Below are positions 54,101 to 60,930 of a stretch of DNA of 64,000 bases, piece after piece. Source of the stretch: Lysobacter sp. K5869 (lineage in GTDB: Bacteria; Pseudomonadota; Gammaproteobacteria; Xanthomonadales; Xanthomonadaceae); contig NZ_CP072597.1 of assembly GCF_018847975.1 (NCBI RefSeq), forward strand, positions 1,651,001 through 1,715,000, in the 5' to 3' direction. The position numbers and the translations under genes were made by a program. Position 1 is the first letter of the stretch; each line of letters begins with the position of its first letter. The notes beneath the pieces were generated by a model. It had not been told where the DNA came from. It saw only the letters and a list, made by a program, of their open reading frames with translations, and did not search any database.

Positions 54101-55527
54101 CCGGCCCGATGGCCGGCTGGACCTACGGCAACGGCCGCGTTCTGAGCCGCACCTACGATCTGGATTACCGCGCGAAGACGATCCTCGACAACGCCAGCGG
54201 CGGCCTGTCCTTGGGCTATGGCTACAACACGGTCGGCGAACTGACCGAGTTGAAGGATGGTTTGCAAAGCGCGTTCCAGGCCAAGTACGACTACGACACG
54301 CTCGGTCGGTTGACCGTCACTCGCGATGGTTCGTCCAATCCGCTGGAGACTTATACCTACGACGAAACCGGCAATCGCAAGAGCTTGTTGCATGGCGGTG
54401 TTACCGATACTTATGTCTATCCGGCGGACAGCCATCATTTGAGCGGTGTGGCCGGTGTGGCCCGCGGCTACGACGCAACCGGCAACACCATCACTATCGG
54501 TAGCGCCGACAAGGAGTTCGTTTACAGCGCCAATGATCGACTGAGTCAGTTCAAGCGGGGCGGTATCGTCAAAGCTAGCTATCGGTACAACGCCCTCGGT
54601 GAGCGCGTCGCCATTACCGGCGCCGTGACCAGTACCATCGATACCTACACGGTGTACGACGAGACGGGAAACTGGATCGGTGATTACGACAGCACTGGCG
54701 CGGCTAAGCAGCAGGCGGTGTGGTTAATCGGTGAGCCGGTCGGTTTGGTCGTGGGCAACGGCGGCACGCAGTCTCTGCTCTACGTAGAGCCCGATCACCT
54801 GGGCGCGCCACGTGCGGTGATCGACTCGGGCCGTAACGTCGCCATCTGGACCTGGGATGCCAAGAGCGAGGTATTCGGCAGTAGCCTACCGAATCAAGAC
54901 GCTGATTTAGACGGCACCGCGTTCGTGTTCAACATGCGGTTTCCGGGGCAGCGATTCGATGCTGCTAGCGGATTAGCCTACAACTACTTCCGTGACTACG
55001 ATCCTGCGACTGGTCGATATCTGCAAAGCGATCCGATTGGATTAAATGGGGGCATTAGCACCTATGCCTATGTCAGTGGAAACCCAGTCAGCCGCATCGA
55101 TCCATTTGGCCTGAAGGATTACACGGCTTGCGAAACGCGAGCGCTCCTAGACGAAGCGAAGGCGGATATGTCGGCGCCACTCGTGCCACGCACTACGAAT
55201 GCACTTAGGAATCACGGTGGCCTTGGGAGGTTTGATTTCAAGATGAACCAGCCGAATGATACCTTTGTGGCGCCTTTGGTTGGGAAGCTGTCGGCAGCAG
55301 AATTCGGAAACTTCATAGCGGGTTACTCAGGCATCTATTACGGCGGCCGTACAGGCTTGGCGCTTGTAATCGTCGGCGGTGTCTTACTTGATGCAACCGA
55401 CGCTATGGGGGGGAGCGGAACATTCGACATGGATGCGGATAGCATCAAGGACATTCACAACGGAGCGGTCATTGCCAACATGGAAGTCAACGGCTCACCG
55501 ATCGCGCAGTGCGGATGCTCGAACTGA
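51121..55527 (+). CDS. Secreted RHS/YD-repeat polymorphic toxin-like protein
   Basis: 1468 residues from ATG 51121 behind GGAGAAGAGG; a Sec signal peptide follows (PVLAAGLWLAGSSAATAQS). Residues about 125-200 are a DUF6531-type start (NPINVTIGNKYQREDDIEP). YD repeats run to about residue 1290 (YDANGYLDTKTDP, YDALDRLTKVTDP, YDTLGRLTVTRDG). The RHS core ends with FRDYDPATGRYLQSDPIGLN (DPIGL from residue 1304) and RIDPFGL; after it a unique 137-residue tip (1332-1468) contains GRFDFKMNQPNDTF and AEFGNFIAGYSGIYYGG, resembling in my memory polymorphic toxin type 44. Sec export plus an RHS cage implies a surface or released toxin. A coupled small membrane gene follows. Confidence 0.85.
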   Translation: MNRIFVRMCMLPVLAAGLWLAGSSAATAQSSSYYGAPYRHNSYGDNGPHGSIQATVDAWWNDWKKHWPDYEHCGYSFKLLDPKTNGGKVVSMSPGSPCSGTAYGFATEYSYNPDKNQGPPSCQAPGTHCGNPINVTIGNKYQREDDIEPVAGLAFYRHYNSLAFTDDGHIGKKWTHNYDFRLKYMIDSLGAKTMALIRPDGNRVVFNYVSGQWQADADVYAKVVQHNDASGAISGWTYTPRDGREVEQYDKLGRLFRVERSDGSLLDFTYNNAMPVSGTESDYLLTRIQTESGRSLVLQYDTNLRVVSVYDVANQEYRYGYDPQGRLVSVTYPDNKQRLYHYNEAAYTNGADLPYVLTGITHEDGRRYATFTYGTDARALSSEHAGGVDKFTAQYGSGTTTTVTTPNGSTQTRSFSTILGVKKAASISEQCADCASRTIAYAYDANGYLDTKTDPRGAVSDYDYNARGLLTHVAEAKSASGSLRTVDTDWHADWAAPIDRRTYDAAQALVVSQHWTYNARGQEVTRSETDPATNQVRTTTSAYCEPQQVVDGVCPRVGLLTSVDGPRTDVVDATSYVYYPADAADCASSPSVCSYRKGDLWKVVDASGATNEILRYDAVGRILSSKDSNGVVTDREYTIRGWLSKIAVRGAVSGSEADDRIVLAEYWPTGDVKTLTTADGAITNYVYDAAARLTDVLDGDGNKIHYTYDLAGNRIKEDTLAVNGDLKRTLSRVFDGLSRLRADKDASQNATAYRYDAGGNRDKTTDALGRATDQTYDPLNRLVRTLQDVGGLNVETKFEYDALDRLTKVTDPKGLNTVYAYNGFGDQTRLTSPDTGITDYTYNPAGRVATKQDANDAVPHRYTYDALGRPKAVFYTASGPADVEYDYDTVNSICAAGETFATGRVTAMRADGTELKYCYDRFGQVARKVQIVAGKSFNLSYTYTLGGQLSTVTYPDGATVDYVRDAQARIKEIGVKPNGGVRAVLLSNATYEPSGPMAGWTYGNGRVLSRTYDLDYRAKTILDNASGGLSLGYGYNTVGELTELKDGLQSAFQAKYDYDTLGRLTVTRDGSSNPLETYTYDETGNRKSLLHGGVTDTYVYPADSHHLSGVAGVARGYDATGNTITIGSADKEFVYSANDRLSQFKRGGIVKASYRYNALGERVAITGAVTSTIDTYTVYDETGNWIGDYDSTGAAKQQAVWLIGEPVGLVVGNGGTQSLLYVEPDHLGAPRAVIDSGRNVAIWTWDAKSEVFGSSLPNQDADLDGTAFVFNMRFPGQRFDAASGLAYNYFRDYDPATGRYLQSDPIGLNGGISTYAYVSGNPVSRIDPFGLKDYTACETRALLDEAKADMSAPLVPRTTNALRNHGGLGRFDFKMNQPNDTFVAPLVGKLSAAEFGNFIAGYSGIYYGGRTGLALVIVGGVLLDATDAMGGSGTFDMDADSIKDIHNGAVIANMEVNGSPIAQCGCSN

Positions 55528-55835
55528 TGAATGCCGCGATCGCATTTATTGCATTCGCGGTGGCTTCCACCGGCATAGGACTATTTGTTCTTCGTCCGTG
55601 GGTGCGGCAAATTGCAGTTTTGATCTTGGCAGGCATTGCAATTTTTACAGTTGTCTTTTCGATGAATGACATGAGAGAGCACGGCTCTGAAGCCAAGAAG
55701 CTGGGTCGCTCAGCGGATTATATCGCTGGGATGGTTGAGCGCGATCAGAGAATGATGCCGAAGCGAGCTATCATCTTCTTCAGCGTAGCCGGGCTGGCAT
55801 TGGTTGCGTTAGTCAGTGCGCGAAGAAAGCCCTAA
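55527..55835 (+). CDS. Small membrane protein, candidate immunity to the RHS tip
   Basis: 102 residues from ATG 55527, which overlaps the RHS stop (TGATG). Three hydrophobic segments: AAIAFIAFAVASTGIGLFVL, IAVLILAGIAIFTVVFSM and AIIFFSVAGLALVALVSA, with a polar stretch in between (DMREHGSEAKKLGRSADYIA). Translational coupling directly behind a polymorphic toxin gene and small size fit an immunity protein that neutralises the tip at the membrane. No family recognised. A terminator follows at 55851. Confidence 0.65.
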   Translation: MNAAIAFIAFAVASTGIGLFVLRPWVRQIAVLILAGIAIFTVVFSMNDMREHGSEAKKLGRSADYIAGMVERDQRMMPKRAIIFFSVAGLALVALVSARRKP

Positions 55836-55850
55836 TCGATGAAACTAGAA

Positions 55851-55887
55851 GAAGCCCCGCCCCTAACAGGCGGGGCTTCTTTTTTTA
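55851..55887 (+). terminator. Intrinsic terminator of the RHS operon
   Basis: GAAGCCCCGCC-CCTAACA-GGCGGGGCTTC followed by seven Ts. It closes the RHS and immunity-candidate unit and overlaps the end of the minus-strand remnant at 55885. Confidence 0.93.
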
Positions 55888-56100
55888 GCGGCAGGGCTGT
55901 TGCTTTTGCAGCACGATATCGATCATCTGCATCACGTAGTGCTGCTGCGCCTTAGGCAGGCGGATAATGCGTTCGAGCTGTTGTTGCAGCTTGGGTGCCG
56001 GTCCGCGCTTGCCGGTGGTGCGTGCGGCTGGTGCGCCTTCGGGTCTTCCGCGGTGACGCCGAGAGTGCTGGTCAGCCGCCAGCAGCAACGAGATCGGCAA
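55885..56100 (-). pseudogene. 3' remnant of an HTH (XRE-type) regulator
   Basis: The frame GKRGPAPKLQQQLERIIRLP, then KAQQHYVMQMIDIVLQKQQ is the tail found after the DNA-binding domain of many XRE regulators ('KRGPxSKLQQQxERIxxLPKAxQxFVxxMIDxVL'). The preceding bases still encode ARRLPISLLLAADQ, the end of an XRE domain, but its first helices are absent. So only the tail remains. It reads against the RHS gene and ends inside the terminator T-run. Confidence 0.55.
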
Positions 56101-56138
56101 GCGCCGCGCCAGCCCGTTGTTTCGCGTAATAAGCGTTC

Positions 56139-56330
56139 ATGTCTTGCGCCCCGGGGAGAGTCAGATCAACCAACGGCGCGTATGTGCGTGTGCGCTTCGC
56201 GCACTCACCCACGACCATGCTGGTGTACCGGCGCGAGTACCTGTCGTTCAAGGCGATGGATGCGCTGCGATACGCCATGGAAGGGCGCGGGCGATTGCGG
56301 ATCGGCCCCGAGTTTCTCCATCCAGATTAG
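56139..56330 (+). pseudogene. Fragment related to the protein encoded at 58965
   Basis: 63 residues. YLSFKAMDALRYAMEGRGRL corresponds to YLSFKVMDALWYALEHQGGL in the complete protein at 58965-59543, and RIGP to RLGP; the DNA is similar as well. The frame stops soon after, where the intact gene continues for about 90 residues. It is a truncated paralogue left in the RHS region, although a short functional protein cannot be excluded. Confidence 0.5.
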
Positions 56331-56457
56331 TCTTGGCTATGTGGACTTCAAGCCGGTGTGGATCGGTAGCGTGACGGTTGGGCCGGGGCTCGGTTTAAGC
56401 TTGAGTGAGTACCCGACCAACACGGTTGCCAGCCCCGAGATCTGTTAGGATCTGGAT

Positions 56458-56877
56458 ATGGCGTCCAGTGTTCTGCCCGCTCTTGCGCTCCTCGTTCCGG
56501 CCGGGGTTCTCCTGCTGGTTCGAGGGATGCGTTTATATCGATACGAGTTGGGTGAGCGCTCTTTTTCGGTCAAATTGTTCGGCAGGTACGAACTTGTCTC
56601 GATCAGATTTGAAGAGATGCTTGAGCTCAAAGTGGCGAAATGGTGGGACGTGACGTCGGCTGGCTGGTCTCCGCTTCTGTTGAAGGATCACTTTGCTCTT
56701 GAAGTAGTTGTTATTAAAAGAAAAGACGGGCTTTACCGACAGGTTGTCGTGACTCCAGACAACCCTCGAGAGTTTGTTGCGCTGATCGCTGTGCGTAAGA
56801 GGGCTTTGGAGCGCGTTGAAGCTCTACGTGACGAGACTGATCGAAAAGCGGCGGCATCGGCCGAATATCGAAAGTAG
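56458..56877 (+). CDS. Membrane-anchored PH-like small protein
   Basis: 139 residues from ATG 56458, with AGGA eight bases upstream. One hydrophobic helix (VLPALALLVPAGVLLLVRGM) is followed by a basic and beta-rich domain resembling a bacterial PH domain: YRYELGERSFSVKLFGRYEL, EVVVIKRKDGLYRQVVVTPD, then a C-terminal amphipathic helix. The DNA is less GC-rich than the core. It sits behind a truncated remnant, with its own start. Function unknown; an orphan immunity role is only a possibility from its place in an RHS region. Confidence 0.6.
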   Translation: MASSVLPALALLVPAGVLLLVRGMRLYRYELGERSFSVKLFGRYELVSIRFEEMLELKVAKWWDVTSAGWSPLLLKDHFALEVVVIKRKDGLYRQVVVTPDNPREFVALIAVRKRALERVEALRDETDRKAAASAEYRK

Positions 56878-56983
56878 GCTCGCCGACGCTAAGAGGTGGC
56901 GTGCCGAGGGGTTCTGAAATTTAGGGTCAATACCGAATTCGGCATCGGCAGGCCTAGAGTAAGTGTAGGAGGCACTCGCTCCG

Positions 56984-57487
56984 GTGAAGCAGCCAGATTA
57001 CCTATCAGTTGATAGGTCTATCTTTTCCATGCGCAACTTAAGCCGTGCATTCGTCAGTGTTTGCGTGGCTGTGGTCGCGATATATGTGATGAGCGCATTG
57101 ATGGCGCGCCGTGAGCGGGCGGATTCTGTATTGGCGCAGGAGCTGGGGCCGCAACTCTCGCAGTTTTCCGTTTCCAAGGGGGATCAGGAGGTTGGGACGC
57201 TGGAACTGATCAATCACGGCGGGCCCGTGGGGGCCACCAGGGATTTCAAGTCGCGCCGCTCCGCGGATCAGGTGGCGGCTGACTATTCGAAGCAACTGGA
57301 AGAATATGGCTGGAAGGTTGTCGAGTCTCACACTGACTCGCGCCATCCGTTGTTCGTTCGATTTTGCAAAGGCGTCACTGGAGTCGATCTAACCATATGG
57401 CAGAAAGCCGGCGAAGCCTCCTATCGAATCGCACTGCTGCGCAACGGTAAAGATGGTGGCAAGGCTTATTGCCAGATCGCTCCATAG
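56984..57487 (+). CDS. Hypothetical protein with N-terminal membrane helix
   Basis: 167 residues from GTG 56984; an internal ATG at 57029 (MRNLSRAFVSV) may be the real start (152 residues) as the membrane helix FVSVCVAVVAIYVMSALMA begins right after. The soluble part contains DYSKQLEEYGWKVVESHTDS and LTIWQKAGEASYRIALLRNG, alpha/beta in style. Lower GC than the core. Second of three small same-strand ORFs after the RHS unit. No family recognised. Confidence 0.6.
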   Translation: MKQPDYLSVDRSIFSMRNLSRAFVSVCVAVVAIYVMSALMARRERADSVLAQELGPQLSQFSVSKGDQEVGTLELINHGGPVGATRDFKSRRSADQVAADYSKQLEEYGWKVVESHTDSRHPLFVRFCKGVTGVDLTIWQKAGEASYRIALLRNGKDGGKAYCQIAP

Positions 57488-57585
57488 ATTTCGTATGGCT
57501 GCCGATGCTCTTTGCGCTACGCTGCGCAGTGCACGTGTCTTGTTATGAACGATAAGCGGCATTTCGGTCAGATCTCGATGTAGAG

Positions 57586-58026
57586 GTGATTGTGGCTGCT
57601 CTAAATGGCATCTTGGTTCGTCGCTATTCCCCAAGCAATACCCTGAAGCAACCGGTATTTTTGTATGACCCTGAAAAATTTTTTCTGTCTCGGCCTGTGG
57701 ACAGCAATGAAAAGGCTCAAGGCTGGTTGATTGACAGCGAACTGGTGATCTCAGGGGCTAAATGGGTTGTCTTTTTCGTGACTGACGAGAAGTGTGTTGG
57801 GCTAAATGAGCACATTTTCCGGATGAATGACAGGGGGCTGCAATGCAATCATCACAAGGGAGCCGTCCTGTCGAAATTAGCGATTAAAGACAAACAGATC
57901 AGCACTTCTCTTGTCTACCTCACCCCATGGTGGCGCTATATCTGGGATGACGGCAGTCACCCAGACTTGCAATTCCCCTTGGGATATTTTCTTGAGCAAT
58001 GGCTTTTGCCCATTGAAAATACGTAG
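57586..58026 (+). CDS. Hypothetical protein, AT-rich, RHS-region orphan
   Basis: 146 residues from GTG 57586 preceded by TAGAG (GTG 57592 is an alternative). PVFLYDPEKFFLSRPVDSNE, WVVFFVTDEKCVGLNEHIFR and YFLEQWLLPIENT give a compact soluble protein with many aromatic residues. It is one of the least GC-rich genes of the window, which suggests foreign origin. No family recognised; in size and setting it resembles orphan immunity genes of RHS clusters. Confidence 0.6.
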   Translation: MIVAALNGILVRRYSPSNTLKQPVFLYDPEKFFLSRPVDSNEKAQGWLIDSELVISGAKWVVFFVTDEKCVGLNEHIFRMNDRGLQCNHHKGAVLSKLAIKDKQISTSLVYLTPWWRYIWDDGSHPDLQFPLGYFLEQWLLPIENT

Positions 58027-58100
58027 ACCTTCAGCGGGTCTCTACCCGCAGCTTAGAGCGCCATCGGAGAAAACCGACGAATCTGGATCGCCGGCTTGCG

Positions 58101-58375
58101 CGATGACCGCGACGTCAAATACAAGCTCATCGACATTTTTGAGGCCGGCGGCATATGGGCGCGGCGCAACAACCCCACGCTGTTCGCGAGCTACGGCAGC
58201 TTCTCCGGCGGCAAGAGCGCCGGCTCCGGCAGCGGCACGATCGGTTGCAGCGCCAACGCCGCGAACGCGCTGTGGGGCTGGGGCGACAGCAACGATGGCG
58301 CGGGGCGTTGGCGACCGATCCGGTCGGGTTGACGATGAATTACTTTCGGATTCCGGAGGCGGTCCGTATCGCTGA
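58101..58375 (+). pseudogene. Decayed second copy of the Vps62-related gene's 3' end
   Basis: From GATGACCGCGACGTCAAATA onwards the DNA matches 50475-50776 closely (KYKLIDIFEAGG, RRNNPTLFASYGSFSGG, GCSANAANALWGW). A seven-base deletion near 58300 breaks the frame and a 22-base deletion near 58363 joins GGCGGT to CCGTATCGCTGA. No start or signal peptide precedes it. It shows that the RHS segment is bounded on both sides by related host sequence. Confidence 0.85.
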
Positions 58376-58430
58376 GGGCGCGGGCGCTTTCGTTCGACGG
58401 CGTCTTGTGTCCACACTGACGCCGTAGCCA

Positions 58431-58856
58431 GTGGGAGCGCATGTCTTGATCGTTACCGAATTCCGGTCAGCGAACGCTCGGCCCAAGCGGTGGAGCTATT
58501 TCCTCGCGATCGCCTGTGCAGCAGGATTGTGCGCGGTCGTGATGTCGGTGCTGCGCGCCGGTTATTACGTTTGGATGGATCTGCGGCCTGAGATGGGCCC
58601 GGGCATGTTCATTATTTTCTCGCCGTTGTTCGCCGCGGCGTTCGCTGTGCTGGCGGTGTTGTGCGAAGGCGTGCTGGCCTGGGCGGCGCCTTCGCTCCCC
58701 GCGCGTAAGCCTTTATGGATCGGAGCGAGTTATGCCTTCGTCCTGGCGGGGTTGATCCGACCGGAACTGCTCGTGCTGGTTTTGGTCCTCAACCCGGCGA
58801 CGTTGCATCTGTTCTTCGCGATGCGGGAGAAGCGGCGCTCGGCGACAGAGCGCTGA
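58431..58856 (+). CDS. Small integral membrane protein
   Basis: 141 residues from GTG 58431; the exact start is uncertain. Helices: YFLAIACAAGLCAVVMSVLR, MFIIFSPLFAAAFAVLAVLC, and SYAFVLAGLIRPELLVLVLV in a four-helix pattern, then a basic tail (MREKRRSATER). No family recognised. It lies 56 bases after the decayed Vps62-related copy. Confidence 0.6.
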   Translation: MGAHVLIVTEFRSANARPKRWSYFLAIACAAGLCAVVMSVLRAGYYVWMDLRPEMGPGMFIIFSPLFAAAFAVLAVLCEGVLAWAAPSLPARKPLWIGASYAFVLAGLIRPELLVLVLVLNPATLHLFFAMREKRRSATER

Positions 58857-58964
58857 ACCCGCGACCGCGCCGCGCGCCTGCTGTCTTTGACGCGTTCTAT
58901 CGCCAGCGCTAGCATCGGCGTCGCCACCGGCAACCTCCGCGGCCACGACGCCCGCGCGAATCGC

Positions 58965-59543
58965 ATGATCCCCTCGCAAGTGCATCAGGAAGTCGCTAGG
59001 CTCAGCGGCTATCTCGACGGCATCGCCGTGTCCACGAATTATCCGCGCCGCTACTGCGCCGGCGCTTTTCTGATCGAACCCGTAGCGCCCGACGCTTGCA
59101 TCGAGCAGGCGATCAGGGACTACAAAAAAAGTTGGTGCCCCGACCTGGCGTTCGACTCGCGTCAGCGGCAACGCTTGCCAAGCGGGCTAAGCAGCTTGGA
59201 ATCCGACATCCAACCGCTCGTGCTCCGCGAGGCGCCCGGCCTCGATGCGGTCGGCTTGGAAAACCTGCGCAAGTACCTGTCGTTCAAGGTGATGGACGCG
59301 CTGTGGTACGCCCTGGAGCATCAGGGAGGGCTGCGGCTCGGGCCCTGGAACGCAGTGGAAGTCTGGCGACTGGAGTCGCCACCCGAGCCCGACTCCTCCG
59401 ATTGCATTTACTTCTGCGTCCGCGTGGAACAGGCGTTGGTCGTCTTGCAGTTCAACGACGATCTCAAATGGCGGCAAGCGGTCGAGAGCGGCAGGATCGA
59501 CCCCGCAGCCCAGCGGGCGGAGGCATTGGCGCAATCCGGCTGA
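58965..59543 (+). CDS. Hypothetical protein with a truncated paralogue at 56139
   Basis: 192 residues from ATG 58965 (MIPSQVHQEVARLSGYLDGI); TTG 58887 gives a longer but less convincing form. Mixed alpha/beta with TNYPRRYCAGAFLIEPVAPD, ESDIQPLVLREAPGLDAVGL, the duplicated YLSFKVMDALWYALEHQGGL and FCVRVEQALVVLQFNDDLKW. No signal peptide. Because a piece of it recurs behind the RHS operon, it may belong to the RHS locus, for example as an immunity-type protein; that is inference. Confidence 0.65.
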   Translation: MIPSQVHQEVARLSGYLDGIAVSTNYPRRYCAGAFLIEPVAPDACIEQAIRDYKKSWCPDLAFDSRQRQRLPSGLSSLESDIQPLVLREAPGLDAVGLENLRKYLSFKVMDALWYALEHQGGLRLGPWNAVEVWRLESPPEPDSSDCIYFCVRVEQALVVLQFNDDLKWRQAVESGRIDPAAQRAEALAQSG

Positions 59544-59656
59544 CTTTGCCGACTTGGCTTTGCCGATGCTGTCCTGCACAAAGAAACACACGCTTTTCGT
59601 CCCAAACCGGGCCTGCGGACATGTTCCGTTGATGGACTGTTCACATCTAAAAAAAG

Positions 59657-59674
59657 AGAATGATCGTTCATTCT
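59657..59674. promoter_or_regulatory. TetR-type operator before the efflux operon
   Basis: AGAATGA-TCGT-TCATTCT, a perfect inverted repeat with seven-base arms and a four-base spacer, 51 bases before the adaptor ATG. AcrR/TetR repressors of RND pumps bind such sites. No TetR gene lies in the window next to it, so its regulator is elsewhere or unrelated. Confidence 0.6.
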
Positions 59675-59724
59675 ACGCTCCACCCGCAGTCCGTCCCGAC
59701 CGCGCCCACACTTGAGGCTTCCCC

Positions 59725-60918
59725 ATGCCGTCGCGCAAGTCCATGTCCTATAAGACAATTTTCACTGTTTCCGCGCTTGCGCTGGCCCTGGCGGCCTGCG
59801 GTAAGGGCGGCGATCAACAAGGCGGCCCCGGTGGGCCCGGCGGGCAGAAGGGGCAGGTCACGGTCGTGACGCTGAAGCCCGAGACCGTGACCCTGACCCG
59901 CGAATTGCCGGGCCGGACCAGCGCGTCGCTGGTGGCCGAGGTGCGGCCGCAGGTCAACGGCATCGTCGAGAAGCGTCTCTTCACCGAGGGCGGCTTGGTC
60001 AAGGCCGGGCAGCCGCTGTATCAGCTCGACGACAAGACCTACGCGGCCGATGCCGAGAACGCCAAAGCGACGCTCGCGCGCGCCGAAGCGGCGTTGAACT
60101 CCGCGCAGCTCAATGCGCGCCGTTCCAGCGAGCTGGTCAAGATCGACGCGGTCAGCAAGCAGGACGACGAGAACGCCACCGCCACGCTCAAGCAGGCGCG
60201 CGCCGATGTCGCCGCGGGTCGCGCTCAGGTGTCCAGCACCGGCGTGATCCTCGGCCGCGCGCGCATCGTGTCGCCGATCACCGGCCGCATCGGCAAGTCG
60301 GCGGTTACCGCCGGCGCGTTGGTCACCGCCAATCAGGCCGACGCCTTGGCGGTGGTGCAGCAGACCGATCCGGTGTTCGTCGACATCAGCCAGTCCAGCG
60401 CCGAGTTGCTGGCGCTGCGCAAGCAGATCGCCGCGGGCACGCTGAGCGAAGCGAGCACGCCGGTGACGATCCTGCTGGAAGACGGCAGCAAGTACCAACA
60501 CGACGGCAAGCTGGCGTTCTCCGAAGTCACCGTCGATCAGGGCACCGGCAGCTTCCTGCTGCGCGTGGTCGTGCCGAATCCCGACAACATCCTGATGCCC
60601 GGCATGTACGTGCGCGCGCTGGTCGGCACCGGCGTGCGCCAGAACGCGCTGCTGGTTCCGCAGCAGGGCGTGACCCGCGATCCCAAGGGCAACGCCACCG
60701 CGCTGGTGGTCAACGCCAAGGGCGCGGTCGAGCCGCGCGAGGTGCAGGTCGGTCAGGCGCTCGGCGACAAGTGGCTGGTCGAAGGCGGCTTGAAGGCCGG
60801 CGACAAGGTCATCGTCGAAGGCTTGCAGAAGATCGGCCCCGGCATGCCGGTGGACGCGACCGAAAAGGGCGCCGCCCCGGCCAAGCCGGCGGCCCCCGCC
60901 GCCGCGCCGAAGCAGTAA
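59725..60918 (+). CDS. RND efflux periplasmic adaptor (AcrA/MexA-like lipoprotein)
   Basis: 397 residues. Lipobox LALALAACGKGG marks a lipoprotein. The order beta-barrel, lipoyl, helical hairpin is clear: LTRELPGRTSASLVAEVRPQ, VNGIVEKRLFTEGGLVKAGQ, LYQLDDKTYAADAENAKATL (hairpin), ARIVSPITGRIGKSAVTAG, and NILMPGMYVRALVGTGVRQN. It joins the inner-membrane pump to an outer-membrane channel. The TetR-type site upstream suggests drug- or stress-responsive control. The RND pump gene begins 12 bases after its stop. Confidence 0.93.
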   Translation: MPSRKSMSYKTIFTVSALALALAACGKGGDQQGGPGGPGGQKGQVTVVTLKPETVTLTRELPGRTSASLVAEVRPQVNGIVEKRLFTEGGLVKAGQPLYQLDDKTYAADAENAKATLARAEAALNSAQLNARRSSELVKIDAVSKQDDENATATLKQARADVAAGRAQVSSTGVILGRARIVSPITGRIGKSAVTAGALVTANQADALAVVQQTDPVFVDISQSSAELLALRKQIAAGTLSEASTPVTILLEDGSKYQHDGKLAFSEVTVDQGTGSFLLRVVVPNPDNILMPGMYVRALVGTGVRQNALLVPQQGVTRDPKGNATALVVNAKGAVEPREVQVGQALGDKWLVEGGLKAGDKVIVEGLQKIGPGMPVDATEKGAAPAKPAAPAAAPKQ

Positions 60919-60930
60919 TCGGAGACATTC

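Noticed and set aside
51271..54438. 1055-codon minus-strand frame opposite the RHS gene
   Set aside because: Antisense of regular YD repeats; no domain and no start signals.
50777..59543. Prophage or insertion sequence carrying the RHS gene
   Set aside because: No integrase, transposase, terminal inverted repeats or phage structural genes were seen; the only flanking repeat is the duplicated host gene end.
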